64,000 nt of DNA. Source: Bin87 sp965217175 (lineage in GTDB: Bacteria > Chloroflexota > Dehalococcoidia > Lucifugimonadales > UBA3495). Positions 25,151 to 33,581 of the stretch are shown here, piece after piece. The stretch covers positions 2,728,001-2,792,000 of the forward strand of contig OZ244251.1 in NCBI GenBank assembly GCA_965217175.1, given 5' to 3'. The notes beneath the pieces are model-generated. The model had not been told where the DNA came from. It made no database searches and was given only the letters and a program-made list of their open reading frames with translations. Both the position numbers and the translations under genes were made by a program. Every line of letters begins with the position of its first letter. Position 1 is the stretch's first letter.

Positions 25151-26049
25151 ACCGTGGTCGGTTAGCCCGCCGTATCCGCCCCGTCGCTTTCCGTGGCGAC
25201 AACGGCGCCCACGAACAGTCTGAAGCCTCCAGATCCATATTGTCGGTCGAACAACTGACCGTTAGTTTCGACGGTTTCACCGTTCTGGACGAGTTGGACT
25301 TCCAAGTGGGATACGGGGAAATGCGCTTCCTCATCGGGCCCAACGGCGCCGGTAAAACCACCCTCATCGACGTAATCACCGGCAAGTCCAGGCCCGACCG
25401 CGGCCGGATTGTGTTTGACGGATCCACCGACCTCACACGCCGCCAGGAGTATCAGCTGGTCCGTCTCGGCATTGGCCGTAAATTTCAGACTCCGGCGATA
25501 TTCTCCAGCCTCACCGTATACGAGAATCTGGAAGTAACCCTGGGGTTCCGCAGCCGGATAACCAGCCTGCTCGGCGGCCTTCGCCGCGGTGGCAACGAAC
25601 GAATACGAAACACCCTCGAACAGGTGGGACTCCAGCACCGGTCGGGCGACATAGCTGGCGCCTTGTCTCACGGAGAAAAGCAGTGGCTCGAAATCAGCAT
25701 GTTGCTGGTCCAGGAACCAAAGCTGCTCCTGCTGGACGAGCCGGTGGCCGGCATGACGCGCCGCGAACGGGAGCGCACCGGCGAGCTTTTGCAGGCCATC
25801 GGCAACGACCGGTCAGTGCTGGTGGTCGAACACGACATGGAATTTGTTCGGCAATTCGCCAAAACTGTAACCGTGCTGCATCTTGGCAAGGTATTGAGCG
25901 AGGGCTCCATGGAGGATGTACAACAGGACCCGGAAGTCATTAAAGCCTATCTGGGCCACGGAAAACCCAGGGGCGGCCCATCAGGTTCGGTCTCCCGACC
26001 ATCAAATACCAGGCAATCCCGCACCGTCAGGGTCGCCGTACCCGATTAA
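25147..26049 (+). CDS. urtD: Urea ABC transporter ATP-binding protein
   Basis: The 300-residue ATPase has Walker A GPNGAGKTT, an ALSHGEKQWLEISMLL signature region (the SHGEKQWLEI form is typical of UrtD), and Walker B LLLLDEPVAGM. The ATG at 25147 is chosen over an earlier in-frame one because it overlaps the urtC stop and follows gcaggag. A 35-residue basic N-terminal extension and a Ser/Arg-rich C-terminal tail extend beyond the core domain. It powers urea import with UrtE. Confidence 0.92.
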   Translation: MNRGRLARRIRPVAFRGDNGAHEQSEASRSILSVEQLTVSFDGFTVLDELDFQVGYGEMRFLIGPNGAGKTTLIDVITGKSRPDRGRIVFDGSTDLTRRQEYQLVRLGIGRKFQTPAIFSSLTVYENLEVTLGFRSRITSLLGGLRRGGNERIRNTLEQVGLQHRSGDIAGALSHGEKQWLEISMLLVQEPKLLLLDEPVAGMTRRERERTGELLQAIGNDRSVLVVEHDMEFVRQFAKTVTVLHLGKVLSEGSMEDVQQDPEVIKAYLGHGKPRGGPSGSVSRPSNTRQSRTVRVAVPD

Positions 26050-26101
26050 CGCCAAACACTCTACTGACCACTCACCACCACACGTCTCCCCGAATAGCGC
26101 C

Positions 26102-26821
26102 ATGCGATACAACCAGGCACTTCTAACCATCCGGGACTTGTCCGTCGGCTACGGGCAAAGCCTCGTGTTGTCAAACGTGGCGCTGGATGTTCCGGAGGGT
26201 CAGGTAGTCTGTCTGATGGGTCGTAACGGAGTTGGGAAAACCACCCTGCTGAAGGCTATCATGGGTTTGCTCAATCCCAGATCAGGCAGCGTTACGTTCA
26301 ACGAAGCCGACCTTACGCGGTGGGGACCCCACCGCCGTGCTAAAGCCGGTTTCGGTTATGTTCCCCAGGGCCGGCACATCTTCCCCTACCTCACGGTTTA
26401 CGAAAACTTGCTGATGGGTCTCGAAGCTTTCCCCGGCAAGAAAGGTCGCCCGGAGGCCGTCGACAAAATGTACACGCTCTTTCCCGCCCTGAAGCTCAAC
26501 CCAAAGAAGACCGCCGGTACTCTCAGCGGCGGCCAACAGCAGCAACTGGCCCTGGCTCGCGCGTTGATCCGACGGCCCCGACTGCTGCTGCTCGACGAAC
26601 CTACTGAGGGTATTCAGCCCTCAATCGTCCACGAAATAGAGGAACTCCTGCACAGACTTCGAGAACAACAGGAGACTACAATACTGCTGGTCGAGCAGTT
26701 TCTCGATTTCGCACTCGGAATCGCCGATTACTGTTATGTGATGGAAAAGGGCGCAATCGTGTTGGAGGGTGCTGCCAGAGACCTGGATCATAATCTGATC
26801 CGCGAGTATGTGGCGGTTTAG
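26102..26821 (+). CDS. urtE: Urea ABC transporter ATP-binding protein
   Basis: A 239-residue LivF-like ATPase: Walker A GRNGVGKTT, PQGRHIFPYLTVYENL, signature LSGGQQQQLALARAL and Walker B LLLLDEPTEGIQPSIV, the last being the usual UrtE form. The start at 26102 fits the domain boundary (family proteins begin a few residues before the first strand); upstream codons in frame have no resemblance to the family. It is the last of five urt genes and is followed 35 bases later by glnA. Confidence 0.92.
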   Translation: MRYNQALLTIRDLSVGYGQSLVLSNVALDVPEGQVVCLMGRNGVGKTTLLKAIMGLLNPRSGSVTFNEADLTRWGPHRRAKAGFGYVPQGRHIFPYLTVYENLLMGLEAFPGKKGRPEAVDKMYTLFPALKLNPKKTAGTLSGGQQQQLALARALIRRPRLLLLDEPTEGIQPSIVHEIEELLHRLREQQETTILLVEQFLDFALGIADYCYVMEKGAIVLEGAARDLDHNLIREYVAV

Positions 26822-26856
26822 CCCTCCTCGACGAACAACCATGCAAAGAGGTTACG

Positions 26857-28194
26857 ATGTCCACTGAAGGTAATATCGACCGAGATCATGTGCTGCGTGC
26901 AGCCCGGGAACACGACGTGAAATTCGTCCGCCTGTGGTTCACCGACATCTTGGGCAAATTGAAGGGCTTCGCCATCAACGTGGATGACCTCGAAGATGCC
27001 ATCGACCAGGGCGTCGGCTTCGACGGCTCGGCCATCGATGGTTTCGCCCGGCATCACGAAAGCGATATGCGCGCCTATCCCGATCCCGCCACCTTTACCC
27101 TGCTGCCGTGGCGACCCCGGCAAAACGCCGTGGCCCGCATGATTTGCAACATCCGACACCAGCGCGGCCAGACCTTCACCGGAGATCCCCGCTACGTGCT
27201 CAAGCGGAACCTCGAGCGGGCAGCGCAATTGGGATTCACCTACAACGTGGGCACCGAGCTCGAGTTCTTTTATCTTCAGAACTCCAGAACCCCCGAGTTG
27301 CTGGACCACGACGGCTACTTCGATCAGCTTTCCAGCTTCCCGGCCTCCGACCTGCGCCGCGACACCGTGCTCAATCTGGCCGACATGGGTATACCGGTCA
27401 AATACTCCCATCACGAAGGCGCGCCCAGCCAACACGAGATTGACCTCGAGTACACCGATGCCCTGACCATGGCCGATAACCTGATGACCGCCAAACTCGT
27501 CATCAAGGAACTGGCCCAGTTGCAGAATGTTTACGCCACGTTCATGCCGAAACCCATCTCCGGGATCAATGGCTCTGGCATGCACCTGCACCAGTCATTG
27601 TTCCAGGGCGACTCCAACAGTTTCTTCGACGTCGACGACGAGCAGTACCTGTCAGCGCTGGGCAAACAGTTCATCGCCGGATTGGTGGCTCACGCACCCG
27701 AGATCACCGTAGTCACGAACCAGTGGGTCAACTCCTACAAGCGGCTGGTGGCCGGATTCGAAGCGCCGGTATACGTCTCGTGGACCCACGTCAACCGCTC
27801 CGATCTCATTCGCGTTCCCACCTATCATCCCGGCGCTCAAAGTTCCATTCGTATTGAATACCGAGGAGCCGATCCGGCCTGTAATCCCTATCTCGCCTTC
27901 AGCGTCATGCTTGCCGCCGGCCTCAAGGGGATCGAGGAAGAATACCAGGTGCCTGCGCCGGCGGTGGGTAACGTCCTGGAGATGTCCCCCCAGCGCCGGC
28001 AGTCTCTGGGCATACGGCCGTTGCCCACCAGCCTGGGCGAAGCCATCGTGCTGGCCGAATCCAGCGATCTCTTGTACGAAGCCCTGGGCGACCGCGTCTT
28101 CAACAGCCTGATCGAAAACAAAAAGATCGAGTGGGAGGAATACCGCTCCACGGTAACCGATTACGAAGTCTCCCGTTACCTGTCCACTCTGTAG
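26857..28194 (+). CDS. glnA: Glutamine synthetase, type I
   Basis: A 445-residue GlnA of the shorter GSI-alpha type. The N-terminal beta-grasp part contains DILGKLKGFAI and FDGSAIDGFARHHESDM. Catalytic-domain marks are TELEFF, EGAPSQHEIDLEY, NGSGMHLHQS and RIEYRGADPACNPYLAF. The C-terminal region lacks the NLYDLP-type adenylylation site, so control by adenylylation is unlikely. It joins ammonia to glutamate. Its place between the urea importer and urease links urea nitrogen directly to glutamine. agagg precedes the ATG. Confidence 0.95.
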   Translation: MSTEGNIDRDHVLRAAREHDVKFVRLWFTDILGKLKGFAINVDDLEDAIDQGVGFDGSAIDGFARHHESDMRAYPDPATFTLLPWRPRQNAVARMICNIRHQRGQTFTGDPRYVLKRNLERAAQLGFTYNVGTELEFFYLQNSRTPELLDHDGYFDQLSSFPASDLRRDTVLNLADMGIPVKYSHHEGAPSQHEIDLEYTDALTMADNLMTAKLVIKELAQLQNVYATFMPKPISGINGSGMHLHQSLFQGDSNSFFDVDDEQYLSALGKQFIAGLVAHAPEITVVTNQWVNSYKRLVAGFEAPVYVSWTHVNRSDLIRVPTYHPGAQSSIRIEYRGADPACNPYLAFSVMLAAGLKGIEEEYQVPAPAVGNVLEMSPQRRQSLGIRPLPTSLGEAIVLAESSDLLYEALGDRVFNSLIENKKIEWEEYRSTVTDYEVSRYLSTL

Positions 28195-28312
28195 CCCCGG
28201 CATCCGTGTCTTCGTGCAGCAGCGTAACGTCATTGCGCTTTCCTGTGGCTTTCAGGATCACCGTCTCACCCTCCCCACGGCGAATCTCAGTTGATCAACG
28301 AGGAACAACCCC

Positions 28313-28615
28313 ATGATGCTAACGCCCCGCGAATCCGAGAAACTGCTGGTTTACGTTGCTGCCGACTTGGCCCGCAGGCGCCAGGGTCGGGGTTTGAAAC
28401 TCAACGTCCCGGAGTCGGTAGCATTGATTACCGAGGCAATCCTCGAGGCGGCAAGGGATGGCCGGACGGTGGCCGAAGTAATGGAACTCGGCCGCCAGGT
28501 ACTCGCTCGGGAAGACGTTATGGAAGGCGTGCCGGAACTCGTCGACCTGGTCCAGGTTGAAGCCACCTTCCCCGACGGTACCAAGCTGGTCTCCTGCCAC
28601 GACCCGATCATTTAG
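28313..28615 (+). CDS. ureA: Urease gamma subunit
   Basis: The 100 residues match UreA throughout: LTPRESEKLLVYVAADLARRR at the start, LNVPESVALITEAILEAARDG in the middle and VEATFPDGTKLVSCHDPI at the end. It is the small structural subunit of the nickel urease. gaggaa stands before a double ATG; the first is used. The three structural genes are separate, as in most bacteria. Confidence 0.95.
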   Translation: MMLTPRESEKLLVYVAADLARRRQGRGLKLNVPESVALITEAILEAARDGRTVAEVMELGRQVLAREDVMEGVPELVDLVQVEATFPDGTKLVSCHDPII

Positions 28616-28688
28616 TCCCGACACCTGCCTTGATCATACGCATGCACAACCCCATCGAAATTACCGCCAGCAACATTCAGGCCCTGTC

Positions 28689-29096
28689 ATGAGCGCAGAA
28701 ATCGGACCTTACATCATCTCCGATGAACCGATCGAAATAAATGCCGGCCGACCTACCCGTTCGCTGTCCGTGTGGAACACCGGGGATCGGGCCATACAGG
28801 TCGGGTCGCATTTCCATTTCTTCGAGGTGAACCGCGCGCTGAGGTTCGACCGTCAGGCGGCATTCGGTATGCGGCTCAACATACCGGCTGGTACAGCAGT
28901 GCGTTTCGAGCCCGGTGACCGCAAGGATATAGACCTGGTGGCAATCGGCGGCAATCGGCGGGTCAGCGGTTTGAACGGCCTCACTGAGGGTAACCTGGAC
29001 TCTCCGGCGGTACGTATCCAGGCCATCGCCCGAATCTCGCAACAGCGGTTTACCGACCAGCCTTCCGGTGACCCCGCCGCTACCTCAGAGGATTAA
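28689..29096 (+). CDS. ureB: Urease beta subunit
   Basis: The 135-residue protein has the UreB pattern: IGPYIISDEPIEINAGRP, VWNTGDRAIQVGSHFHFFEVN and the LNIPAGTAVRFEPGD segment. The ATG at 28689 is chosen because family proteins begin near here; the open frame extends further upstream without resemblance. A non-conserved C-terminal tail of about 35 residues follows the core. The stop is one base before the ureC ATG. Confidence 0.93.
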   Translation: MSAEIGPYIISDEPIEINAGRPTRSLSVWNTGDRAIQVGSHFHFFEVNRALRFDRQAAFGMRLNIPAGTAVRFEPGDRKDIDLVAIGGNRRVSGLNGLTEGNLDSPAVRIQAIARISQQRFTDQPSGDPAATSED

Positions 29097-29097
29097 C

Positions 29098-30816
29098 ATG
29101 GCCCGCATCAGCCGTCGACAATACGTGGAACTATACGGCCCAACCGTCGGCGACCGGTTCCGGTTGGCCGACACCGCCCTGATCTGCGAAATAGAAGCTG
29201 ACCTCCTAACCTACGGGGATGAACTGGTCTTCGGCGGCGGCAAAACCGCCCGCGACGGGATGGGTCAGGCCTCGTCAATAACCAACCGCAACGGCGCCCT
29301 CGACCTGGTGATTACCAACGCGATCGTCATGGACCCGGTACTGGGCATCATCAAAGCCGACATCGGTATCCGTAACGGGCACATCGTGGGCGTGGGCAAG
29401 TCGGGCAACCCGGGCGTAATGGACGGCGTACACCCTGAACTGGTCGTGGGCCCAGGTACCGAGATCATCGCCGGCGAGCACCTCATTGCTACTCCCGGCG
29501 GCGTGGACGCGCACATCCACATGATCGCGCCCCAGCAGGTGATTCACGCGCTGTCCAACGGGATCACCACTATGCTGGGCGGCGGAACCGGCCCCGCCGA
29601 CGGTACTAACGCCACCACCTGTACTCCCGGTCCCTGGAACATTTCCCGAATGCTGGAAGCCGCCGAGGCATTGCCGGTGAATTGGGGTCTCCTGGGAAAG
29701 GGAAACGCCAGTGATCCGGCGCCGCTGGAAGAACAGCTGGAGGCCGGCGCCAGCGGTTTGAAGCTCCACGAAGATTGGGGAACCACACCTGCCGCCATTG
29801 ACTGTTGTCTGGACGTGGCCGACCGCTTCGACGTGCCCGTTGCCATCCACACCGACACGCTAAACGAGGCCGGCTTCGTCGAAGACACCATTGCAGCCAT
29901 TGCGGGTAGAACCATCCATACCTATCACACCGAGGGCGCCGGCGGCGGGCATGCGCCTGACATCATCCGTATCGCAGCCGAACTCAACGTCCTGCCGTCG
30001 TCAACCAATCCCACGCGGCCCTATACGGTCAATACGCTGGCCGAGCACATGGACATGCTGATGGTATGCCACCATCTCAACCCGCGTGTGCCGGAAGACG
30101 TTGCCTTCGCCGAAAGTCGCATCCGCCCGGAAACCATGGCCGCCGAGGACGTCCTCCATGACATGGGCGTCATCAGCATGTACGCCTCCGACTCGCAGGC
30201 AATGGGTCGAGTCGGTGAGAATTTCACCCGCCTGTTTCAGACCGCCGACAAAATGCGCCAGTTCAAGGGCAAGTTGCCCGAGGATTCGCCAGACAACGAT
30301 AACTTCAGGGTCCTGCGATATCTCGCCAAGTTGACCATCAACCCGGCCATCACCCACGGTATTTCGCACCTCGTCGGCTCGCTGGAACCCGGCAAACTGG
30401 CTGACATCGTCCTGTGGCCAGTGGGTTCTTTCGGGGCCAAACCCAAAATGATCATCAAGGGCGGCATGGTGTCCTGGGCGGTAATGGGTGATCCCAACGG
30501 CTCGATCCCTACCGCCGAACCCTCCTTCTACCGGCCCATGTTTGGGTCAATGGGGAAGGCCGCGTCGCGAACCAGCGTAACTTTTGTATCAAGGCGATCC
30601 TACGAATTGGGCGTCCATCAGCAGTTGGGATTGGCCAAACGTGTGGAACCCGTCCACGGAACCCGTACCATCACCAAGCGGCAAATGTTGCGCAACGACT
30701 CCATGCCCGTCATCGAGGTAAATCCGGATACCTATGAGGTCAGGGTTGACGGGGAGCTTGCCACCGTGCCCGCCGCGGAGCGCTTGAGCCTGGCCCAGCT
30801 CTTTTTCCTGGTCTAG
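29098..30816 (+). CDS. ureC: Urease alpha subunit, catalytic
   Basis: The 572-residue subunit has an intact nickel active site: His139 and His141 in DAHIHMI, the carbamylated lysine at Lys222 in GLKLHEDWG, the HTYHTEGAGGGHAPD segment, and the flap Cys324-His325-His326. Each is about five residues beyond the Klebsiella numbering, as expected for a slightly longer N-terminus. It hydrolyses urea to ammonia and carbamate. The start one base after the ureB stop indicates tight coupling. Confidence 0.96.
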   Translation: MARISRRQYVELYGPTVGDRFRLADTALICEIEADLLTYGDELVFGGGKTARDGMGQASSITNRNGALDLVITNAIVMDPVLGIIKADIGIRNGHIVGVGKSGNPGVMDGVHPELVVGPGTEIIAGEHLIATPGGVDAHIHMIAPQQVIHALSNGITTMLGGGTGPADGTNATTCTPGPWNISRMLEAAEALPVNWGLLGKGNASDPAPLEEQLEAGASGLKLHEDWGTTPAAIDCCLDVADRFDVPVAIHTDTLNEAGFVEDTIAAIAGRTIHTYHTEGAGGGHAPDIIRIAAELNVLPSSTNPTRPYTVNTLAEHMDMLMVCHHLNPRVPEDVAFAESRIRPETMAAEDVLHDMGVISMYASDSQAMGRVGENFTRLFQTADKMRQFKGKLPEDSPDNDNFRVLRYLAKLTINPAITHGISHLVGSLEPGKLADIVLWPVGSFGAKPKMIIKGGMVSWAVMGDPNGSIPTAEPSFYRPMFGSMGKAASRTSVTFVSRRSYELGVHQQLGLAKRVEPVHGTRTITKRQMLRNDSMPVIEVNPDTYEVRVDGELATVPAAERLSLAQLFFLV

Positions 30817-30831
30817 CGTCCCCGCCGATCG

Positions 30832-31542
30832 ATGAATATCACCGGCGACTCTCATTTCCTGGCCGCCCTGCAACTGGCCGACTCTTTTTTTCCAACGGGT
30901 ACATACGCCCAGTCCCACGGGCTTGAGGGCATGGTTACCCACGGATGGGTCCGCGATGGAAAGGGCATCCAGGAATTGCTGGAAAACTTGCTCACCTGGT
31001 CGGTAATACCGTCCGACGGCGTTGCCCTGCTCAATGCTCACTCACATGCGTCCCAGGGTGATCTGCCAACTGTGATAGCCATCGATTGGCATTTGCACGC
31101 CATGAAACTACCTGGCGAACTTCGCGCGGCTTCACGCCAGTCAGGCCGTCGGATTCTCGATGAATCTGCTGCTCTCCTGGATGCTGAAGCAGCGGCTCCG
31201 GTGCACCGTCCTTACCAGTCGCAGGTGGCAGTTCAGGCAGCGCCCGGCTCCGCCGCTGTCGCCCTGGGCGTAACTGCCAGCGCCGCTTGCATCCCGGCGC
31301 CAACCGCTCTGATGATGTATTGCCACAGCCTGGCGGTGGGCGTGTTGGGCGCAGCCCAGCGATTGCTGCCCATCACCCACACTCAGGCGCAACAAATACT
31401 GCGATCACTGCACACGCCCATTGCCAAGCTGAGTAGCGAGATCCAACATCGCACCTGGCACAACATGACGGCGTTCACGCCCGAGTTGGACATCGCGGCC
31501 ATGCAGCACGAATTTGACGACATTCGCATGTTCGCCAGCTAA
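30832..31542 (+). CDS. ureF: Urease accessory protein UreF
   Basis: The 236-residue protein shows the UreF marks LQLADSFFPTGTYAQSHGLE near the N-terminus and the C-terminal IQHRTWHNMTAFTPELDIAAMQHE. UreF acts with UreD and UreG to load nickel into apourease and to gate UreG GTP use. The middle region (residues 95-140) is Ala-rich and poorly conserved. It begins 15 bases after ureC. No ureE gene lies between them, where it often occurs. Confidence 0.85.
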   Translation: MNITGDSHFLAALQLADSFFPTGTYAQSHGLEGMVTHGWVRDGKGIQELLENLLTWSVIPSDGVALLNAHSHASQGDLPTVIAIDWHLHAMKLPGELRAASRQSGRRILDESAALLDAEAAAPVHRPYQSQVAVQAAPGSAAVALGVTASAACIPAPTALMMYCHSLAVGVLGAAQRLLPITHTQAQQILRSLHTPIAKLSSEIQHRTWHNMTAFTPELDIAAMQHEFDDIRMFAS

Positions 31543-31592
31543 CCGGTTCAGTCTGTGCCAAGTCTTCCGCCCGGCGTTGAAAGGAGATTGCT

Positions 31593-32222
31593 TTGACATC
31601 CAGAATCCCCAGAATAGGTGTCGGTGGCCCGGTCGGTTCGGGCAAAACCTCGCTGATCGAGGCGCTCGTGCCGTTGCTGTTGGATCAGGGATTGCAACCA
31701 CTGATCATCACCAACGACATCTTCACCCGCGAGGATGCCGACCACGCCAAAAGCGCTTTGCAGGACGTGATTGACACTGATCGCATTCGCGGTGTCGCCA
31801 CGGGAGCTTGCCCACATACGGCGGTGCGCGAGGATCCCAGTCTGAATCTGCTGGCGGTGGAAGAAATGACTGCCACCTATCCCAATTCCGACGTTTTCCT
31901 TATCGAAAGCGGTGGCGACAACCTGACCCTGACCTTCAGTCCGGCCCTCGCTGACTATCAAATCTACGTCATCGACGTCGCAGCCGGCGACAAAATCCCC
32001 CGCAAACGCGGCCAGGGAATCACCCAGACCGACCTGCTGGTGGTCAACAAGACTGACCTTGCGCCTCACGTCGGCGCCAATCTGGATATCATGCGCCGCG
32101 ATCTGAACCTGGTGAGAGGCGAAAAACCGTATCTGTTCACCAACTGCCGCACCGGTGACGGATTGGAAAACGTCCTGGACCACATCCTTGGCGCCGTGAA
32201 TGCCACCACCTCGCATCCCTGA
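31593..32222 (+). CDS. ureG: Urease accessory GTPase UreG
   Basis: The 209-residue SIMIBI GTPase has the P-loop GGPVGSGKT at residues 11-19, the ACPHTAVRED segment whose Cys-Pro-His binds nickel, SGGDNLTLTFSPAL and the NKTDLAPHVGANLD guanine-specificity motif. It delivers nickel to urease using GTP. The start is TTG at 31593 after a strong aaggag. It overlaps ureD by 23 bases. Confidence 0.95.
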   Translation: MTSRIPRIGVGGPVGSGKTSLIEALVPLLLDQGLQPLIITNDIFTREDADHAKSALQDVIDTDRIRGVATGACPHTAVREDPSLNLLAVEEMTATYPNSDVFLIESGGDNLTLTFSPALADYQIYVIDVAAGDKIPRKRGQGITQTDLLVVNKTDLAPHVGANLDIMRRDLNLVRGEKPYLFTNCRTGDGLENVLDHILGAVNATTSHP

Positions 32223-33096
32223 CCCAACGCATCCGGCACAGCGCGGATTGGCGCAACTGGTGCTGGCCGCGCGTCACGGTCGCACCCGGTTGGTGCAGTG
32301 CAGCACCAGGCCGCCTCTGGTGGTGCAAAAAGCGCTCTACCTCGATGAATCGGTGCCCGACATGGCCTTTGTCTACCTGGCCAATCCCACCGGCGGGATG
32401 CTGGGCAATGACCTGCATACAGTGTCGGTGGAGGTTTGTTCAGGAGGCAAAGCCCACATCACCACGCAGAATGCCACCAAGATATTCTCCATGACCCAGG
32501 GTTCGGCCAGACAGCAGGTGAACCTGACCGTCTCGGCTGGCTGTTACCTGGAGTACCTGCCCGATCCAATAATCCCGTTCCACGGTTCAAGTTTCGAACA
32601 GATCACGTCCATCCGCATCTCTCCGGGCGGCACGCTGCTGCACGCCGAGGTATTGACCCCCGGCCGTGTCGCAATGGGGGAGTCATTCCAGTACCAACGA
32701 CTGGCCAGCCAAATTGTGGCTTGCGGCCAGGATGAATATCCCTTTTATCGGGAAGCCTTCGAGTTGACTCCTGCGACCCGTAATCCGATGGCCCCTGCCG
32801 TCCTGGGCCTGCCGTTCCGTGGATCTGAACACCTAATGGATTCGAACACCCTTGGTTCCATGCTGGTCTTCACTGACCCAGTGCATCTCCCATCTCTGTT
32901 GAAAGCGTCGCAAGAGTCGCTCACTACTCATCCCCACGTACGTGCCGGCGTAACCACGCTACCCGACAGCAAGGGCGTCGGCGTGAAGATCATTGGACGG
33001 GACACCGCATCGGTGCGAGCAGCGATAGCCGACGTTTGGTCCGTTGTTCGGAAACAAATTCTGGGCGTGCCGGCTCCCTTTCTCCGCAAATACTGA
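32200..33096 (+). CDS. ureD: Urease accessory protein UreD
   Basis: The 298 residues resemble UreD/UreH: LYLDESVPDMAFVYLANPTGGMLGND near the N-terminus, then AHITTQNATKIFSM and a conserved LPDPIIPFHGSSFEQ segment. UreD scaffolds the UreF-UreG complex on the apoenzyme and forms the nickel channel. The gene overlaps ureG, which is translated upstream, so its synthesis is probably coupled. It is the last gene of the nitrogen block. Confidence 0.88.
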   Translation: MPPPRIPDPTHPAQRGLAQLVLAARHGRTRLVQCSTRPPLVVQKALYLDESVPDMAFVYLANPTGGMLGNDLHTVSVEVCSGGKAHITTQNATKIFSMTQGSARQQVNLTVSAGCYLEYLPDPIIPFHGSSFEQITSIRISPGGTLLHAEVLTPGRVAMGESFQYQRLASQIVACGQDEYPFYREAFELTPATRNPMAPAVLGLPFRGSEHLMDSNTLGSMLVFTDPVHLPSLLKASQESLTTHPHVRAGVTTLPDSKGVGVKIIGRDTASVRAAIADVWSVVRKQILGVPAPFLRKY

Positions 33097-33099
33097 CAC

Positions 33100-33432
33100 C
33101 CGCTAAAGCGGGAATCTAGCACCCTCGTCCTTCCCGCGCAAGTACCGTCATCGCGAGCGAAGCGTGGCAATCTCGTTGAGCATCGAACCGTCATTCCCGC
33201 GCAAGTACCGTCATTCCGAGGGGCACAGCAACGCGGCAATCTCGCTGCGCCCACCGCCCCCGTTCATCCTGAGCCCGTCGAAGGACATCCCCTCTCCCTC
33301 GATGGGAGAGGGCTGGGGTGAGGGCGAACCCCCGTCCGTCCTGAGCCTGTCGAAGGACCCTGTCATTGCGAGGGGCGCAGCGACGTGGCAATCCTCGGGT
33401 ATCAAACCGTCTTTCCCGCGCCACCGGGAATC
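33100..33432. repeat. Large repeat mosaic after ureD
   Basis: At least eight units follow ureD: three gtcattgcgag/gcaatc type units (about 33147-33178, 33207-33245, 33361-33396), two cctgagcc-gtcgaagga type units (about 33267 and 33338), one ctcgatgggagagggctggg unit and flanking cccgcgcaag/gcgggaatc palindromes. No gene is seen in 33097-33581. Confidence 0.8.
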
Positions 33433-33479
33433 CATCGTCCGCCATCGCCGGAACAGCGCAAGCGCAATCTATAAATGCA

Positions 33480-33508
33480 AATCCCCGGCACGTACCATGC
33501 CGGGGATT
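33480..33508. terminator. Strong stem-loop between convergent ureD and monooxygenase genes
   Basis: A perfect 11-bp stem (33480-33490 with 33498-33508, core aatccccggca) closes a 7-base loop. The minus-strand side is followed by a T-rich tract (tttgcattt), so it should stop transcription at least of the monooxygenase gene and may work both ways. Confidence 0.55.
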
Positions 33509-33581
33509 AGTCGCTATTTGCGCCTGGCGAAGTGGGTAAGTTTTGTCCGTTCCCACCTGCCAGCGCGGAGTATCGACAGGG

